A stretch of 23,658 bases of DNA from Xanthomonas translucens pv. translucens DSM 18974. Its GTDB lineage: Bacteria; Pseudomonadota; Gammaproteobacteria; Xanthomonadales; Xanthomonadaceae. Below the pieces are notes generated by a model that was not told the DNA's origin, made no database searches, and was given only the letters and a program-made list of their open reading frames with translations. The stretch covers positions 1-23,658 of the forward strand of contig NZ_CAPJ01000154.1 of NCBI RefSeq assembly GCF_000331775.1, read 5' to 3'. The position numbers were made by a program, and so were the translations under genes. This document shows positions 1-12,860 of this stretch, piece by piece (position 1 is the first letter of the stretch; each line of letters opens with the position of its first letter).

Positions 1-2360
1 GCCGTGGCGCCGGCGCCGCTGGCGCTGCTGAACGCCCCGGTGGCCTGCGCGCCCGCGCCGAGCGCGGTGGCGCCGACGTCGCTGGCGGTGGTGGTGCCGC
101 CGAGCAGCACGGTGCCGTCGGCGTCGGTGTAGTACAGCGCGCCGCCGATCGCGGTGCTGGACGCGCCGGTGGCGGTGGCGTTGTAGCCGGACGCGGTGGC
201 GTATTGCGCGCCGGCCAGCGCGCCGCTGCCGAACGCCGAGGCGCCGCTGCCGAAGGCGTTGGACGCCTCGCCGGCGGCGGTGGCGTAGTTGCCCTCGACA
301 TAGCTGCCGACGTCGTCGGCCGGATCTGCGCCGCCGCTGGCCTTGAACTGCTTGCCGGTGGCGTCGGCGGACTGCTTGACCGCGTCCAGCTGCGCGACGT
401 TGACCGCATCGGTGGCCTCGGTGCCGGCGGCGACGCTGGTGATCTGCCGAGTCAGGCCGTTGGCGACGTCGCCGACCGCGACGCTGTTGTCGCGGTCCGC
501 GTAGGAATACGCGCCGAGCGCGACCGCGCTGGACGCGGAACGGTCCTGCGCATCCGCGAGCCAACTGCTGACCCGCGCGCCGTAGCCGATCGCGGTCGCG
601 TCGATGCCGTTGGCCGCGCTGTTGGCACCGATCGCCGTGCCGCTTTCATGGAACATCGAGGTCACCGAACCGGCGCCAAGGGCCATGCTGTTGGCGGTCC
701 ACGCGGTGGACGCCTGGCCGATCGCCATCGCGCCCTCGCCCGCGGACAGCGCATAGGCGCCGAGCGAAACGGTGTGCGGCGCGAACGAACCGGCGCTGTG
801 GCCGATCGCCACCGAGTCGACGGCGTTGTTCTCCAGGCTCGGGAACACGTTGGCGTTGTAGCCCAGCGCGATCGCGTAGTTGCCCTGGCTCTGCGCGCCC
901 GCGCCCAGGGCGACACCGCCGACGCCGGTCGCCGCGGCGATGCCGACGCTGTTGCCGGCACTTTCGGCGGCCGTGCTGACACCGCCGATGGCGACGCTGT
1001 CGGTGCCGCTGGCCAAGGCATTCATGCCCATCGCCACGGTACTGGTCGCGGTCGCGCGCGCGCCGATACCGGCCGCGGTGGCGTAGTCGCCCACGGCGCG
1101 CGAGCCGTAGCCGACCGCCGTGCCCAGCGCGCCGGACACTTCCGACAGGGCGCCGACCGCAGTGGCGCCGTCCTGGAAGGTCTGCGCGTGATAGCCCAGC
1201 GCGGTGCTCTGCACGCCGCTGGCGGAACTGCCGGTGCCGACCGCGGTGCTCAGCGGGTCCAGCGCCTGCGCGCCGCCGCCGATCGCCGTGGCCGCGATGC
1301 CCAGCGCCTGGGTGGTCTGTTCGCGGCTGCCGATGATGAAGCCGGCGTCGTCGTACTCGTAGACCGTGGCGACGCCGCCGATCGCGGTCGCCGACTCGCC
1401 GTTGGCGGTGGCGTTGGCGCCGAGCGCGCTGGCGTTCTGGCCGTTGGCCAGCGCACCGCTGCCGATCGCCGACGCCGCAGTGCCGCCTGCGAAGCTGCTG
1501 GAGCCGAGCGCGGTGGCGTAGTCGCCGTCGGCCAGCGCGTTGGACCCGGACGCGGTGGCCTCTTCGCCCTGCGCCAGCGCGCTGCCCGCGCCGCTGGCGG
1601 AGAACAGGCGCGCGGTGGTGTCGGCGACGTTGGCGACCGCATCGAGCTGGTCCAGATTCACCGCATCGGTGCCCTCGCTGCCGGCGGCGACGTTGGTGAT
1701 CTGGCGCTCGGCGCCGGCCTTGCCGACCGACACGCTGTTGTCGCGATCGGCGAGCGCATCGGCGCCCAGCGCCACGCTGTTCTCGCCCTGCGCCACGGCA
1801 GCATTGCCCAGCGCGGTGCTGTTGTAGCCGGTCGCCGTGGCGAAGCCGCCGACGGCGGTCGCGAAGTCGGCATCGGCCGTGGCGCCCAGGCCGACCGCCG
1901 CGGTGGCGGTGCCGTTTGCGACGCTCTCGGCGCCGAGCGCGGTCGCGCCGATGCCGCTGGCGGTGCTGTAGTAGCCGAGGGCGGTGGATTCCAGGCCATT
2001 CGCTTCGCTGAGCGCGCCGCTGGCCACGCTGCCGTCGCCGCTGGCGTTGCTGGCCGCGCCGGTGGCGGTGCTCTGTTCGCCGCTGGCGTTGCTTTCGGCA
2101 CCGACCGCGGTGGCGTAGTCGCCGCTGGCGCTGGCGCCGGCGCCGATCTGCAGCGCCTGCGCTTGCGCGCTGGAGGGCAGCATGGAGCCGCCGGCGCCCA
2201 GCGTCAGGGCGATCGCGGCCGACAAGGCCAGGCCGCCCTGCACGCGCCCGGCCCTGCCTTGGCGAACCAGCTGGCCGCGGGAATCGCCGCTGGCCAGTTC
2301 CGAGGCCACGGTCCACATCCCCAACGCCTTGTTCCAGACCTTGCGATAAATCCGATTCAT
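1..2360 (-). CDS. YadA-type trimeric autotransporter adhesin, N-terminal part (3' end beyond window)
   Basis: Surface adhesin of the type V secretion family. The reading frame is open from an ATG at 2360 to the left edge, 786 residues, so the membrane anchor lies outside. The start MNRIYRKVWNKALGMW is an extended signal peptide region (ESPR); a hydrophobic stretch and AQAQA cleavage site follow near residues 67-69. The rest is a run of 14-residue-like head repeats (patterns such as ATAVG, STALG, NASG) broken by two neck motifs, DAVNLDQLDAV near residue 230 and DAVNVAQLDAV near residue 650, each preceded by DRDNSV and RQIT. A good Shine-Dalgarno GAGGAG lies at 2370-2375, nine bases from the ATG. 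Known members trimerise and bind host or biofilm surfaces. The ligand cannot be told. Long open frames in other registers over this gene are shadows produced by the GC-rich repeats. Confidence 0.93.
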   Translation of the reverse strand, partial: MNRIYRKVWNKALGMWTVASELASGDSRGQLVRQGRAGRVQGGLALSAAIALTLGAGGSMLPSSAQAQALQIGAGASASGDYATAVGAESNASGEQSTATGAASNASGDGSVASGALSEANGLESTALGYYSTASGIGATALGAESVANGTATAAVGLGATADADFATAVGGFATATGYNSTALGNAAVAQGENSVALGADALADRDNSVSVGKAGAERQITNVAAGSEGTDAVNLDQLDAVANVADTTARLFSASGAGSALAQGEEATASGSNALADGDYATALGSSSFAGGTAASAIGSGALANGQNASALGANATANGESATAIGGVATVYEYDDAGFIIGSREQTTQALGIAATAIGGGAQALDPLSTAVGTGSSASGVQSTALGYHAQTFQDGATAVGALSEVSGALGTAVGYGSRAVGDYATAAGIGARATATSTVAMGMNALASGTDSVAIGGVSTAAESAGNSVGIAAATGVGGVALGAGAQSQGNYAIALGYNANVFPSLENNAVDSVAIGHSAGSFAPHTVSLGAYALSAGEGAMAIGQASTAWTANSMALGAGSVTSMFHESGTAIGANSAANGIDATAIGYGARVSSWLADAQDRSASSAVALGAYSYADRDNSVAVGDVANGLTRQITSVAAGTEATDAVNVAQLDAVKQSADATGKQFKASGGADPADDVGSYVEGNYATAAGEASNAFGSGASAFGSGALAGAQYATASGYNATATGASSTAIGGALYYTDADGTVLLGGTTTASDVGATALGAGAQATGAFSSASGAGAT

Positions 2361-2540
2361 CGACTACTGCTCCTCAAATTAGGCTGGTTTTTGGTCAAAA
2401 AGCCACCCTCGCCCGACATTCCAGCCGGCCGACCCCCTGTCGGTATTTGCGCCGCATCCCTGACCCGGAGCGCGAGAGGCGGGTGCCTGTCGCTGCGCGC
2501 CTGCCTTGATGAACCAAAGCAAAATGCGGAACTGCCTGGA

Positions 2541-2569
2541 GTGTTAACCCCGCATCTTGATTACGTCAA
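2541..2569 (-). promoter_or_regulatory. Candidate sigma-70 promoter of the adhesin
   Basis: On the minus strand TTGACG (2569-2564) is followed after 17 bases by TAACAC (2546-2541). The -35 box is good and the -10 box is weak. It would give a leader of about 170 bases before the adhesin ATG. A short dyad, GTCAA and TTGAC four bases apart, overlaps the -35 box and could be an operator. The AT-rich block 2570-2690 just upstream contains several alternative -10-like sequences, so the exact promoter is uncertain. Confidence 0.35.
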
Positions 2570-2575
2570 GTTTTT

Positions 2576-3541
2576 GACTAAAAACAGCACGAAGAGTGAT
2601 AAAAGTCTCGAATTTATATAAATAGTGTTAATTTTTAGATAAATTTCAATAAAAACAAGACATTCCGCCAAATTCTCGGCACAGCATTTGCGATGCGTTG
2701 ACATCCGGTGGAGGCGATATTCGCTGCTGCGCCAAGGGTTTGACATGTACCGACGCGACAGCGGCGAAGCGGCAAATGCACGCTCATCGCTCATCCGCAT
2801 GCGGCCGTGTACAAGACCGACTGCGCAAACCCGAGCTGGCTGGGCGCAAAAAGAGCACATGGAGACGAACGATCGGCCTGCTGTCGGCGACGGCAGATGT
2901 GCCCACCCGGTAGCCCCGGAGCCTTGAAGCGGCGGTGACCTCGGCCATCCGCCGTCGAGCGCCGGACGCCTGAGCCGATACACGGCCTGATTCAACCAAG
3001 GCCTGGCGGCGCTGGCGTGGCGACCTGGAGCTCATCGACCGTGATCCCCTAACCCGGATCGGGCTTGTTGCAACGGTGGCGCGCCTAGAGACACCGGTGA
3101 ACCTGCACGCTCAAGCGTGAGGTGGCAACACGAGTGGGCGCCTTGAGCTACGCCGACGCGTGGCGCCTCGGGGGCGCGGGCCGGGCAAGCGTGAGGATGC
3201 CGCCGATGCCGAATCCTCGGTGGGTCGAACCCCTGAGCCGCAGCGCTCGGGGCGAAGAAGATCGCCGTTTTGGCAACCCCCGATTTCCGGCACATCGATG
3301 GTGTGCTGCGTCGCCGTCATTGCATCGGGGCTGCGCATGCGGCCTTCCGCATACCCGCAGCAGGCAGGGGCGACGTAGTTTGCCGCAGCCTGCGCCAGGC
3401 CTCCGCGCAAGCAATGGGGACTCCGAATCAGGTTCCAGGCGCAACGCCACATGTATCAGGTGGCAGGCAATAACGCCGAGGATGCAGGTCGAAGCCGCTG
3501 GACGGGTCACCGCCTTCGTCGAGATCGACACGCCGTACCGA
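2576..3541. other. Intergenic stretch without a convincing gene
   Basis: The first 110 bases (about 2576-2685) are strikingly AT-rich compared with the rest of the window; they contain runs such as TTTATATAAATAG. The remainder has intermediate GC and several short open frames on both strands, but none shows recognisable domains, a good ribosome binding site or the strong third-position GC of neighbouring genes. It may be decayed accessory DNA. I saw no tRNA, insertion-sequence ends or heptamer arrays in it. Confidence 0.5.
3101..3123 (+). promoter_or_regulatory. Imperfect dyad resembling a MerR-family operator
   Basis: ACCTGCACGC is followed by TCAA and then GCGTGAGGT, an inverted repeat with one extra base in the left arm. 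MerR-type regulators (CueR, SoxR and similar) often bind dyads beginning ACCT and ending AGGT between promoter boxes. No convincing -10 box or regulated gene follows, and no MerR gene is in the window, so this is either a remnant or a coincidence. Confidence 0.2.
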
Positions 3542-4636
3542 CTAAAAGTAGAACCCCACGTTCAGATTGAAACGCGAATGCCACCTGGACCGGTCACCGT
3601 CGTCGATGGCAATGCCGTCGCCACCTGCGAACCACATGTTCTTGCCGGCGATCCAGTCCAGATAGGTCAGCATCGCGCCTCTTTTCACGCTGCAGCCAGT
3701 TACGTTCTGCATTGATTCGCGCACGCCAAGACGATCGTGGGACGGCACCGTCATGCTGAAATTGTTGTAGCAGGTCACGTCGTCCAGCCAGCGCCCCTTG
3801 CCGAACGAATACGCGATGTTGGCGGTGGGCACGTCGGCTTCGGCAGCGATCTCGAAGGGCGCCAGAAACGCCGACATGGCAATGCGATCGCCAGGCACAT
3901 CGTAGCGATAGCGCGCCCATTGCAACTGGCCGGTCCAGCTGCCGCCGCTCCACTGCGCATGCACGGCCGCGCCGCGATGCCCGTGGAGGCTGCGGTCCTG
4001 GACATTCAATACGTGTCCGGAAAAGGTTGAAGCGCCCAGCAGGAGGGTGCCACGGCGAAGGTCGTAGCGATGTTCGTAGCGGGCATTCCAACGATGGTAT
4101 TCGCGATAGGGAGACAGCGCGGTGTCGGCGACATCGAACGAGTAGCGGTCCGTGCGCGCTCCATCGCCGTATTCGTCGCCCGAGAACCAGCCGACATGCA
4201 CGGTATCCTTGCCGATGCTGCGCGCGAATACGACGCCCGGATCGTAATCGTCTTCGATCCCGAGGTAGTAGCCGGAGCCGAACCAGAAACTGTTCGACGC
4301 GGTCGGCAACAATCCGAACGGCACCTGCTGGATGCCGGCTTTCACCACGGTGTGGTCGTCGACGTTCCAGCCAAGGAAAGCGTGATGCACCGCGTCGAAT
4401 CCGTCGTACCAACGATACTGCGTGGAAACGAAGAGCGGGCCTGTTCCCGCATTCGCATCGACGCGCAGCAACTCCAGATCGAGCCGCTGCGTGGGGCCGT
4501 AATCGCGCCAGCCGTAATTGAATCGGACCGCTCCGCCAAGCTTCGCGTACGAGTCGGTATCCCGAGCATCCTGCGCATACGCCTGGCCGCTGCACGCAAT
4601 GGCCAGCAGCAGCAAAATACCTGAATGAAATGACAT
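3542..4636 (-). CDS. Outer-membrane beta-barrel porin-like protein
   Basis: A predicted outer-membrane barrel of 364 residues. The chosen ATG at 4636 gives a classic signal peptide (MSFHSGILLLLAIACSGQAYA, cleavage before QDA) and has AAGG about 10 bases upstream; an in-frame ATG at 4672 would add 12 residues in front of the signal peptide and lacks a site. The mature protein alternates short aromatic-rich strands with turns (VRFNYGWRDYG, FWFGSGYYLGIEDDYD) and ends NLNVGFYF, a terminal Phe as recognised by the BAM complex. The segment QVPFGLLP followed by the FGSGYY region recalls OprO/OprP-like phosphate-selective porins, but I cannot assign a substrate. It is transcribed divergently from the chemoreceptor; the shared 160-base gap holds a flagellar-type promoter directed the other way. 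Confidence 0.8.
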   Translation of the reverse strand: MSFHSGILLLLAIACSGQAYAQDARDTDSYAKLGGAVRFNYGWRDYGPTQRLDLELLRVDANAGTGPLFVSTQYRWYDGFDAVHHAFLGWNVDDHTVVKAGIQQVPFGLLPTASNSFWFGSGYYLGIEDDYDPGVVFARSIGKDTVHVGWFSGDEYGDGARTDRYSFDVADTALSPYREYHRWNARYEHRYDLRRGTLLLGASTFSGHVLNVQDRSLHGHRGAAVHAQWSGGSWTGQLQWARYRYDVPGDRIAMSAFLAPFEIAAEADVPTANIAYSFGKGRWLDDVTCYNNFSMTVPSHDRLGVRESMQNVTGCSVKRGAMLTYLDWIAGKNMWFAGGDGIAIDDGDRSRWHSRFNLNVGFYF

Positions 4637-4714
4637 GGGTGTGGCCGCCTTCGCGTTGGTGTCGCCAGACATCTATCGGCCGCAATCGAGCCAGCATGAG
4701 GCGCACGGCGGGAT

Positions 4715-4741
4715 TTAAGTTTCGTTTCCGCTCGTCGATAC
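4715..4741 (+). promoter_or_regulatory. Sigma-28 (FliA) promoter of the chemoreceptor gene
   Basis: TTAAGTTT (4715-4722), an 11-base spacer, then GTCGATAC (4734-4741). The flagellar sigma-28 consensus is TAAAGTTT, N11, GCCGATAA, so seven of eight and six of eight bases match with exact spacing. The downstream gene is a chemoreceptor starting at 4797, the expected kind of target, with a leader of roughly 45-50 bases and a GGAG ribosome site at 4788-4791. It implies co-regulation with late flagellar genes. Confidence 0.75.
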
Positions 4742-4796
4742 CTCAGCTTAGCGAAGTGTCCAGCAGGACACCTGAAAATCCATCCCCGGAGCACCA

Positions 4797-7424
4797 ATGA
4801 ACAGGCCCCTAGTTCGCCGCAACAGCGTCGCCAGCCGTTTGATGATCGGCACCGGCATCCTGGCCCTGCTGTGTTTCGGCATGACCGCTGCCATCAGCTA
4901 TTGGCGCAGTAGCCAGGCGTTGCTCGGGACGTCGCAAGGCATGCTGCGCGAAGTGGCGCGTCACCAAGCAAGCGAGATCTCGTCCGACATCGGGTCGGCG
5001 TTCAACACCGGGGCAACGCTGGCCAATACGTTCAGAATCCAGCGCGGCATTGCCGGCGCGAGCCGCGATTCGGCGGCATTGGTGCTTCATGAGCAGCTGC
5101 GCCTGCAGAAGAACTGGCTTGGCATCAGTACGCTTTGGGAACCCAACGCATTCGACGGACACGACGCCAGCAACGTCGACGCCCCCTTCCATGATGCGAC
5201 CGGCCGTTTCATGGTGTATTGGTCGTACCAAAAAGGCGAACTGGTGCGTGAAGCGCTGCACAGCTACGACAAGCCCGGCGAGGGCGACTGGTATCTCGCT
5301 GCGCGCGGGAGCCACGCGCCCGTGGTCATCGAGCCTTACTACTATCCGGTTGCCGGCGTCGACACGCTGATGACGACGTTGAGCACGCCCGTCATGGAAG
5401 GCGATCATTTCCTCGGCACGGTCAATATCACCATTTCGCTCGACGCGCTGCAAAAGCGCGTGGCGACGCTGCGGCCGCTGGACGTTGGGCAGGCGCTGCT
5501 GCTGTCGCCCACCGGCGCCGTGATGGCCAGCGCCGATGCCAAGCAGGTGGGCAAGAAGCTGACCGACGCCGGCACGCAGGCCATGCTGGCGAAAGTGCGC
5601 GCGGGGCAAGTGAGCAGCGACGAGGCCGCGATCGGTGGCGAAGATTGGCTGCGCGTGTTCGTCCCGATGCGGCTGGGCAAGGCACCGGAAATGTTCGCGC
5701 TCGGCATCATGGTGCCCAAACACCATGTCATGGCGCAGGCACGCACGTTGCTATGGGTCATCATCGCGGTGGGGCTGCTCTCGGCCGCTCTGCTGAGCGT
5801 GTGTCTGTACTTGTTGCTGCGGCGCCAGGTACTGGCGCCCCTCGCCGCGGCCGTCAAGGTGTCTGCGGCGGTGTCCTCCGGCCAGTTGAACAGTCGCATC
5901 GAGCCGCGCCGCATGGACGAACTGGGCCAGCTGCTGCTCTCGATGGGCACCATGCAGGCGCAGCTGCGCGCGGTCATCGAAGCGCAAGACCATATGGCCA
6001 GCCGGCATGACGCCGGCGAAATGAGTTACCGCATGGATGCAGCGCGTTTTCCAGGGGAGTACGGCCGCATGGTGGCCGGCACCAACAACCTGGTCGATGC
6101 GCATGTGCGGGTCCAGCGCGAGCTGGTGTCCGTCATGTCGCGCTACGCGGTAGGCGACATGCAGGCCGACATGCCGGCATTGCCGGGCGAGAAGGCGGCC
6201 CTCAGCGATGCGATGGCGGCAACCAAACACAATCTGCAGGCGATCAATCGGCAGATTCTCGCCTTGGCGCAGGCAGCGGAGGCCGGCGACTTCTCGACCC
6301 GCGGGGATGCGAACGCGTTTGACCACGATTTCCGCAGCATGGTCGAAGGCTTGAACAACCTGATGCAGACGACCGACACCAACCTGGCCGAGCTGTCGCG
6401 GTTGTTGCGCGCCATCGCCGCCGGCGATCTCACAGTGCGCATGAGCGGCGAGTTCCGCGGCGTGTTCTCGCAGATGCGCGACGACGCCAATGCCACCGCC
6501 AGCCAGTTGGCGCAGATCGTCGGCAGCATCCAGACCTCGGCCGCATCGATCAAGGGCGCCGCAAGCGAGATCGCCGCCGGCAACCAGGACCTGTCGCAGC
6601 GCACCGAGCAACAGGCCGCCAATCTGGAGGAAACCGCCGCCTCGATGGAGGAGCTCACCTCCACCGTCAAGCAGAACGCCGATGGCGCGCGCCAGGCCAA
6701 CCAGCTTGCCATCGGTGCGGCCAGCGTGGCCGCGCAGGGCGGCCAGGTCGTGGACAAGGTCGTCGAGACCATGAGCGGCATCGAAGCCTCGTCCAAGAAG
6801 ATTGCCGACATCATCTCGGTCATCGACGGCATCGCGTTCCAGACCAACATCCTGGCATTGAACGCGGCCGTGGAAGCGGCGCGTGCCGGCGAACAGGGCC
6901 GCGGCTTTGCGGTAGTGGCCTCGGAAGTACGCATGTTGGCACAGCGTTCCTCCGGCGCGGCCAAGGAGATCAAGGATCTCATCCAAGACTCGGTACAGCG
7001 CGTGGCCGAAGGTTCCACGCTGGTGCACAGCGCCGGCGAGACCATGAGCGAGGTAGTGGCCAGCGTGCAGCGGGTCACCGACATCATGGGCGAGATCTCC
7101 GCCGCGTCGCAGGAACAATCGGCCGGCATCGAGCAGGTCAACCAGACCATCACCCAGATGGACGAGGCCACCCAGCAGAACGCGGCACTGGTGGAAGAAG
7201 CCACCGCCGCCGCTCGCTCGCTCGAAGACCAGGCGGTGCAGCTCACCGAAGCGGTCGCGGTGTTCAAGATCGGCGCCAGCCATGCGGTTGAGGCAAAGCG
7301 GGCCGCGCCAGGACCGGCGGCGGCGCCGGTGGTCAAGGTGGCGACGGCCGGCCGCGCTGCCACGTCCAGGCCGCGTGCTTTGGTTGCCGCTCCCAGCAAC
7401 GAAAGCAGCTGGACGGAATTCTGA
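4797..7424 (+). CDS. Methyl-accepting chemotaxis protein with dCache sensor and repeated HAMP-like region
   Basis: Inner-membrane chemoreceptor of 875 residues. A first membrane helix lies near 16-35, a periplasmic double Cache-like sensor about 40-310 (DWYLAAR at 164-170, a typical Cache motif), a second helix about 318-342 and a HAMP domain about 342-395. A long stretch, about 400-580, contains further HAMP-like units ([25 protein letters not shown]). The signalling coiled coil follows, with the conserved hairpin tip about 677-712 ([20 protein letters not shown]) that contacts CheA and CheW. The Arg expected two residues before the WY in the amino-acid-binding dCache motif is absent, which argues against a standard amino-acid receptor. 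The C-terminus is a flexible Ala/Pro linker ending SWTEF, matching the xWxxF pentapeptide used to tether CheR or CheB. The ligand is unknown. Confidence 0.95.
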   Translation: MNRPLVRRNSVASRLMIGTGILALLCFGMTAAISYWRSSQALLGTSQGMLREVARHQASEISSDIGSAFNTGATLANTFRIQRGIAGASRDSAALVLHEQLRLQKNWLGISTLWEPNAFDGHDASNVDAPFHDATGRFMVYWSYQKGELVREALHSYDKPGEGDWYLAARGSHAPVVIEPYYYPVAGVDTLMTTLSTPVMEGDHFLGTVNITISLDALQKRVATLRPLDVGQALLLSPTGAVMASADAKQVGKKLTDAGTQAMLAKVRAGQVSSDEAAIGGEDWLRVFVPMRLGKAPEMFALGIMVPKHHVMAQARTLLWVIIAVGLLSAALLSVCLYLLLRRQVLAPLAAAVKVSAAVSSGQLNSRIEPRRMDELGQLLLSMGTMQAQLRAVIEAQDHMASRHDAGEMSYRMDAARFPGEYGRMVAGTNNLVDAHVRVQRELVSVMSRYAVGDMQADMPALPGEKAALSDAMAATKHNLQAINRQILALAQAAEAGDFSTRGDANAFDHDFRSMVEGLNNLMQTTDTNLAELSRLLRAIAAGDLTVRMSGEFRGVFSQMRDDANATASQLAQIVGSIQTSAASIKGAASEIAAGNQDLSQRTEQQAANLEETAASMEELTSTVKQNADGARQANQLAIGAASVAAQGGQVVDKVVETMSGIEASSKKIADIISVIDGIAFQTNILALNAAVEAARAGEQGRGFAVVASEVRMLAQRSSGAAKEIKDLIQDSVQRVAEGSTLVHSAGETMSEVVASVQRVTDIMGEISAASQEQSAGIEQVNQTITQMDEATQQNAALVEEATAAARSLEDQAVQLTEAVAVFKIGASHAVEAKRAAPGPAAAPVVKVATAGRAATSRPRALVAAPSNESSWTEF

Positions 7425-7553
7425 CCAAGGCCGGCGCGGGGCGCCCAGGTCGGCGCGCTGGCTGCGTTGGGTCTAGCTGCAGTCCTTGATGTTCAAGCAG
7501 CGCCGGCGCCGCGAGCGCGCGAAGGCCCGCGCCCGCGCCGGCTTGCGTTCGCG

Positions 7554-7574
7554 CCGCCACGTCCTCCGTGGCGG
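7554..7574. terminator. Candidate hairpin between convergent chemoreceptor and purL genes
   Basis: CCGCCACG (7554-7561), loop TCCTC, CGTGGCGG (7567-7574): a perfect 8-bp stem in the 169-base gap between the two converging stop codons. There is no T-run on either side, so it would be an atypical or bidirectional terminator. Nothing else was recognised in the gap. Confidence 0.35.
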
Positions 7575-7593
7575 ACGCGGCAGCAGCGGATGC

Positions 7594-11730
<4,137 letters not shown>

Positions 11731-11770
11731 GTCCGGGGAACCGTGTGAGGTAAACGGGCTGTGTAGTGTA

Positions 11771-11926
11771 GCCGGGACTCGGGACTCGGGACTCGGGACT
11801 CGCAAAAGCAGTTTCCGACGACCGGAAGAAACCCAAGAAAATCAGGAACTAGTTCGCGCGGAACGCATCGTCCGCCGACAACGGATCAGCCACCCGGAAC
11901 CCGCTTTTCCGAGTCCCGAGTCCCGA
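11771..11926. repeat. Heptamer-arm element between dsbC and purL
   Basis: The left arm 11771-11802 is identical to the 32-base left arm of the first purL element. The right arm 11910-11926 has two GAGTCCC units. The core is about 107 bases, with GCAAAAGC just inside the left arm and GCTTTTC just inside the right, an extension of the inverted repeat. It fills nearly all of the 200-base gap between the dsbC stop (11931) and the purL ATG (11730), so any separate purL promoter must be in the element or in the 40 bases after it. Confidence 0.88.
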
Positions 11927-11930
11927 CAGC

Positions 11931-12737
11931 TCAGCGACTCCCCCCCGCCCGACCCGCCTCGGCCGCCCGCTTGTCCAGCGCCTCGCGCAGCTGCGCCGGC
12001 GGCAGGTAGCCGCCGAGCTGGGTGCCGTCCGGGGCGAAGATCGCCGGGGTGCCGTTGACGCCCAGGCGCTGGCCCAGGTTGTACTGCATGGTCACCGGAT
12101 TCTTGCAGCTGGTCGCGCTCGGCACCTTGCCGTTGGCCTTGGCCTCGGTCAGCGCCTTCTTCTTGTCGGCCGCGCACCACACCGCGACCATGTCCTTGTA
12201 GTCCTGGCTGCCCAGGCCCATGCGCGGGAACGCCAGGTACTCCACCGCGATGCCCTGCTTGTTGAGCTCGGCGATCTCGCTGTGCAGCTTGCGGCAGTAG
12301 CCGCATTCGATGTCGGTGAACACGCTGATGGTGTACTTCGGGTTGGTCGGGGCGAACACGATGCGCTCGGCACGCGGCGCCGATTCCAGCAGCTTGCGGC
12401 GGTAGCTCAGCAAGCCTTCGCTGGAGGCGACCTGCCTTTCCTGAATGTCGAACGGCTGCGCCTGGAACAGGTAGCGGCCGTCGTCGGACACGTACAGTAC
12501 CTGCCCGCCGACCACCACTTCGCGGAAGCCCGGAAACGGCGCGGCGCCGATGAAGTCGGGCTTGAAGTTCGGATCCAGCTGCAGCAGCGCCGCACGCACG
12601 CGCTGCTCGCCCGGGGCGCCAGCAGCGGCAACGGCCGGCTTGGCCGGGGCGGCGGCAGCGCCGGTGGGCGAAGCCGGCTGCGCACAGGCGGAAAGGGTGG
12701 TGGCGCCCAGCAGCGCAAACAGAGCAAAACGGAGCAT
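11931..12737 (-). CDS. dsbC: Thiol:disulfide interchange protein DsbC, predicted lipoprotein
   Basis: Periplasmic disulfide isomerase of 268 residues. The start MLRFALFALLGATTLSAC is a lipoprotein signal with lipobox LSAC, so Cys18 would be acylated; residue +2 is Ala, predicting the outer membrane. An Ala/Pro-rich linker (19-43) leads to the dimerisation domain (about 45-110), then a thioredoxin fold with active-site CGYC at 145-148, a second Cys pair (188 and 211) and the cis-Pro in GTPAIF (Pro231). It would reshuffle wrong disulfides with DsbD as electron donor. Classical E. coli DsbC is soluble, so the lipid anchor is a difference. It lies 123 bases downstream of xerD on the same strand, as xerD-dsbC neighbours do in other proteobacteria. 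The stop is five bases from a repeat arm. Confidence 0.93.
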   Translation of the reverse strand: MLRFALFALLGATTLSACAQPASPTGAAAAPAKPAVAAAGAPGEQRVRAALLQLDPNFKPDFIGAAPFPGFREVVVGGQVLYVSDDGRYLFQAQPFDIQERQVASSEGLLSYRRKLLESAPRAERIVFAPTNPKYTISVFTDIECGYCRKLHSEIAELNKQGIAVEYLAFPRMGLGSQDYKDMVAVWCAADKKKALTEAKANGKVPSATSCKNPVTMQYNLGQRLGVNGTPAIFAPDGTQLGGYLPPAQLREALDKRAAEAGRAGGSR

Positions 12738-12860
12738 TGGCTATCCATGAGGGCGGCGAATCGGTTGGATTGTCGCATACCGATTGGTCCGCTCCATGTA
12801 GCCAGCCTGAGCGGCCGCGGCACCGCCCGCGCAAGCGGACACAGGCGCAGCGCGGGCGCC

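Noticed and set aside
204..2621. 805-codon plus-strand open frame opposite the adhesin, and a 556-codon minus-strand frame at 646-2316
   Set aside because: The minus-strand frame from 2360 has a perfect ESPR, signal peptide and YadA repeats; the others are Arg/Ala/Gly-rich shadows of GC-rich repetitive DNA.
3220..3252. T-arm-like sequence (GGGTCGAACCCC) suggesting a tRNA
   Set aside because: No matching acceptor, D or anticodon stems could be placed around it.
3122..3715. 197-codon plus-strand open frame entering the porin gene
   Set aside because: No recognisable domain, poor codon pattern, and it overlaps the porin end in antisense.
11731..11805. Longer PurL start giving [11 protein letters not shown]
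   Set aside because: The extra 25 residues are translated repeat arm; the conserved start at 11730 is the better choice.
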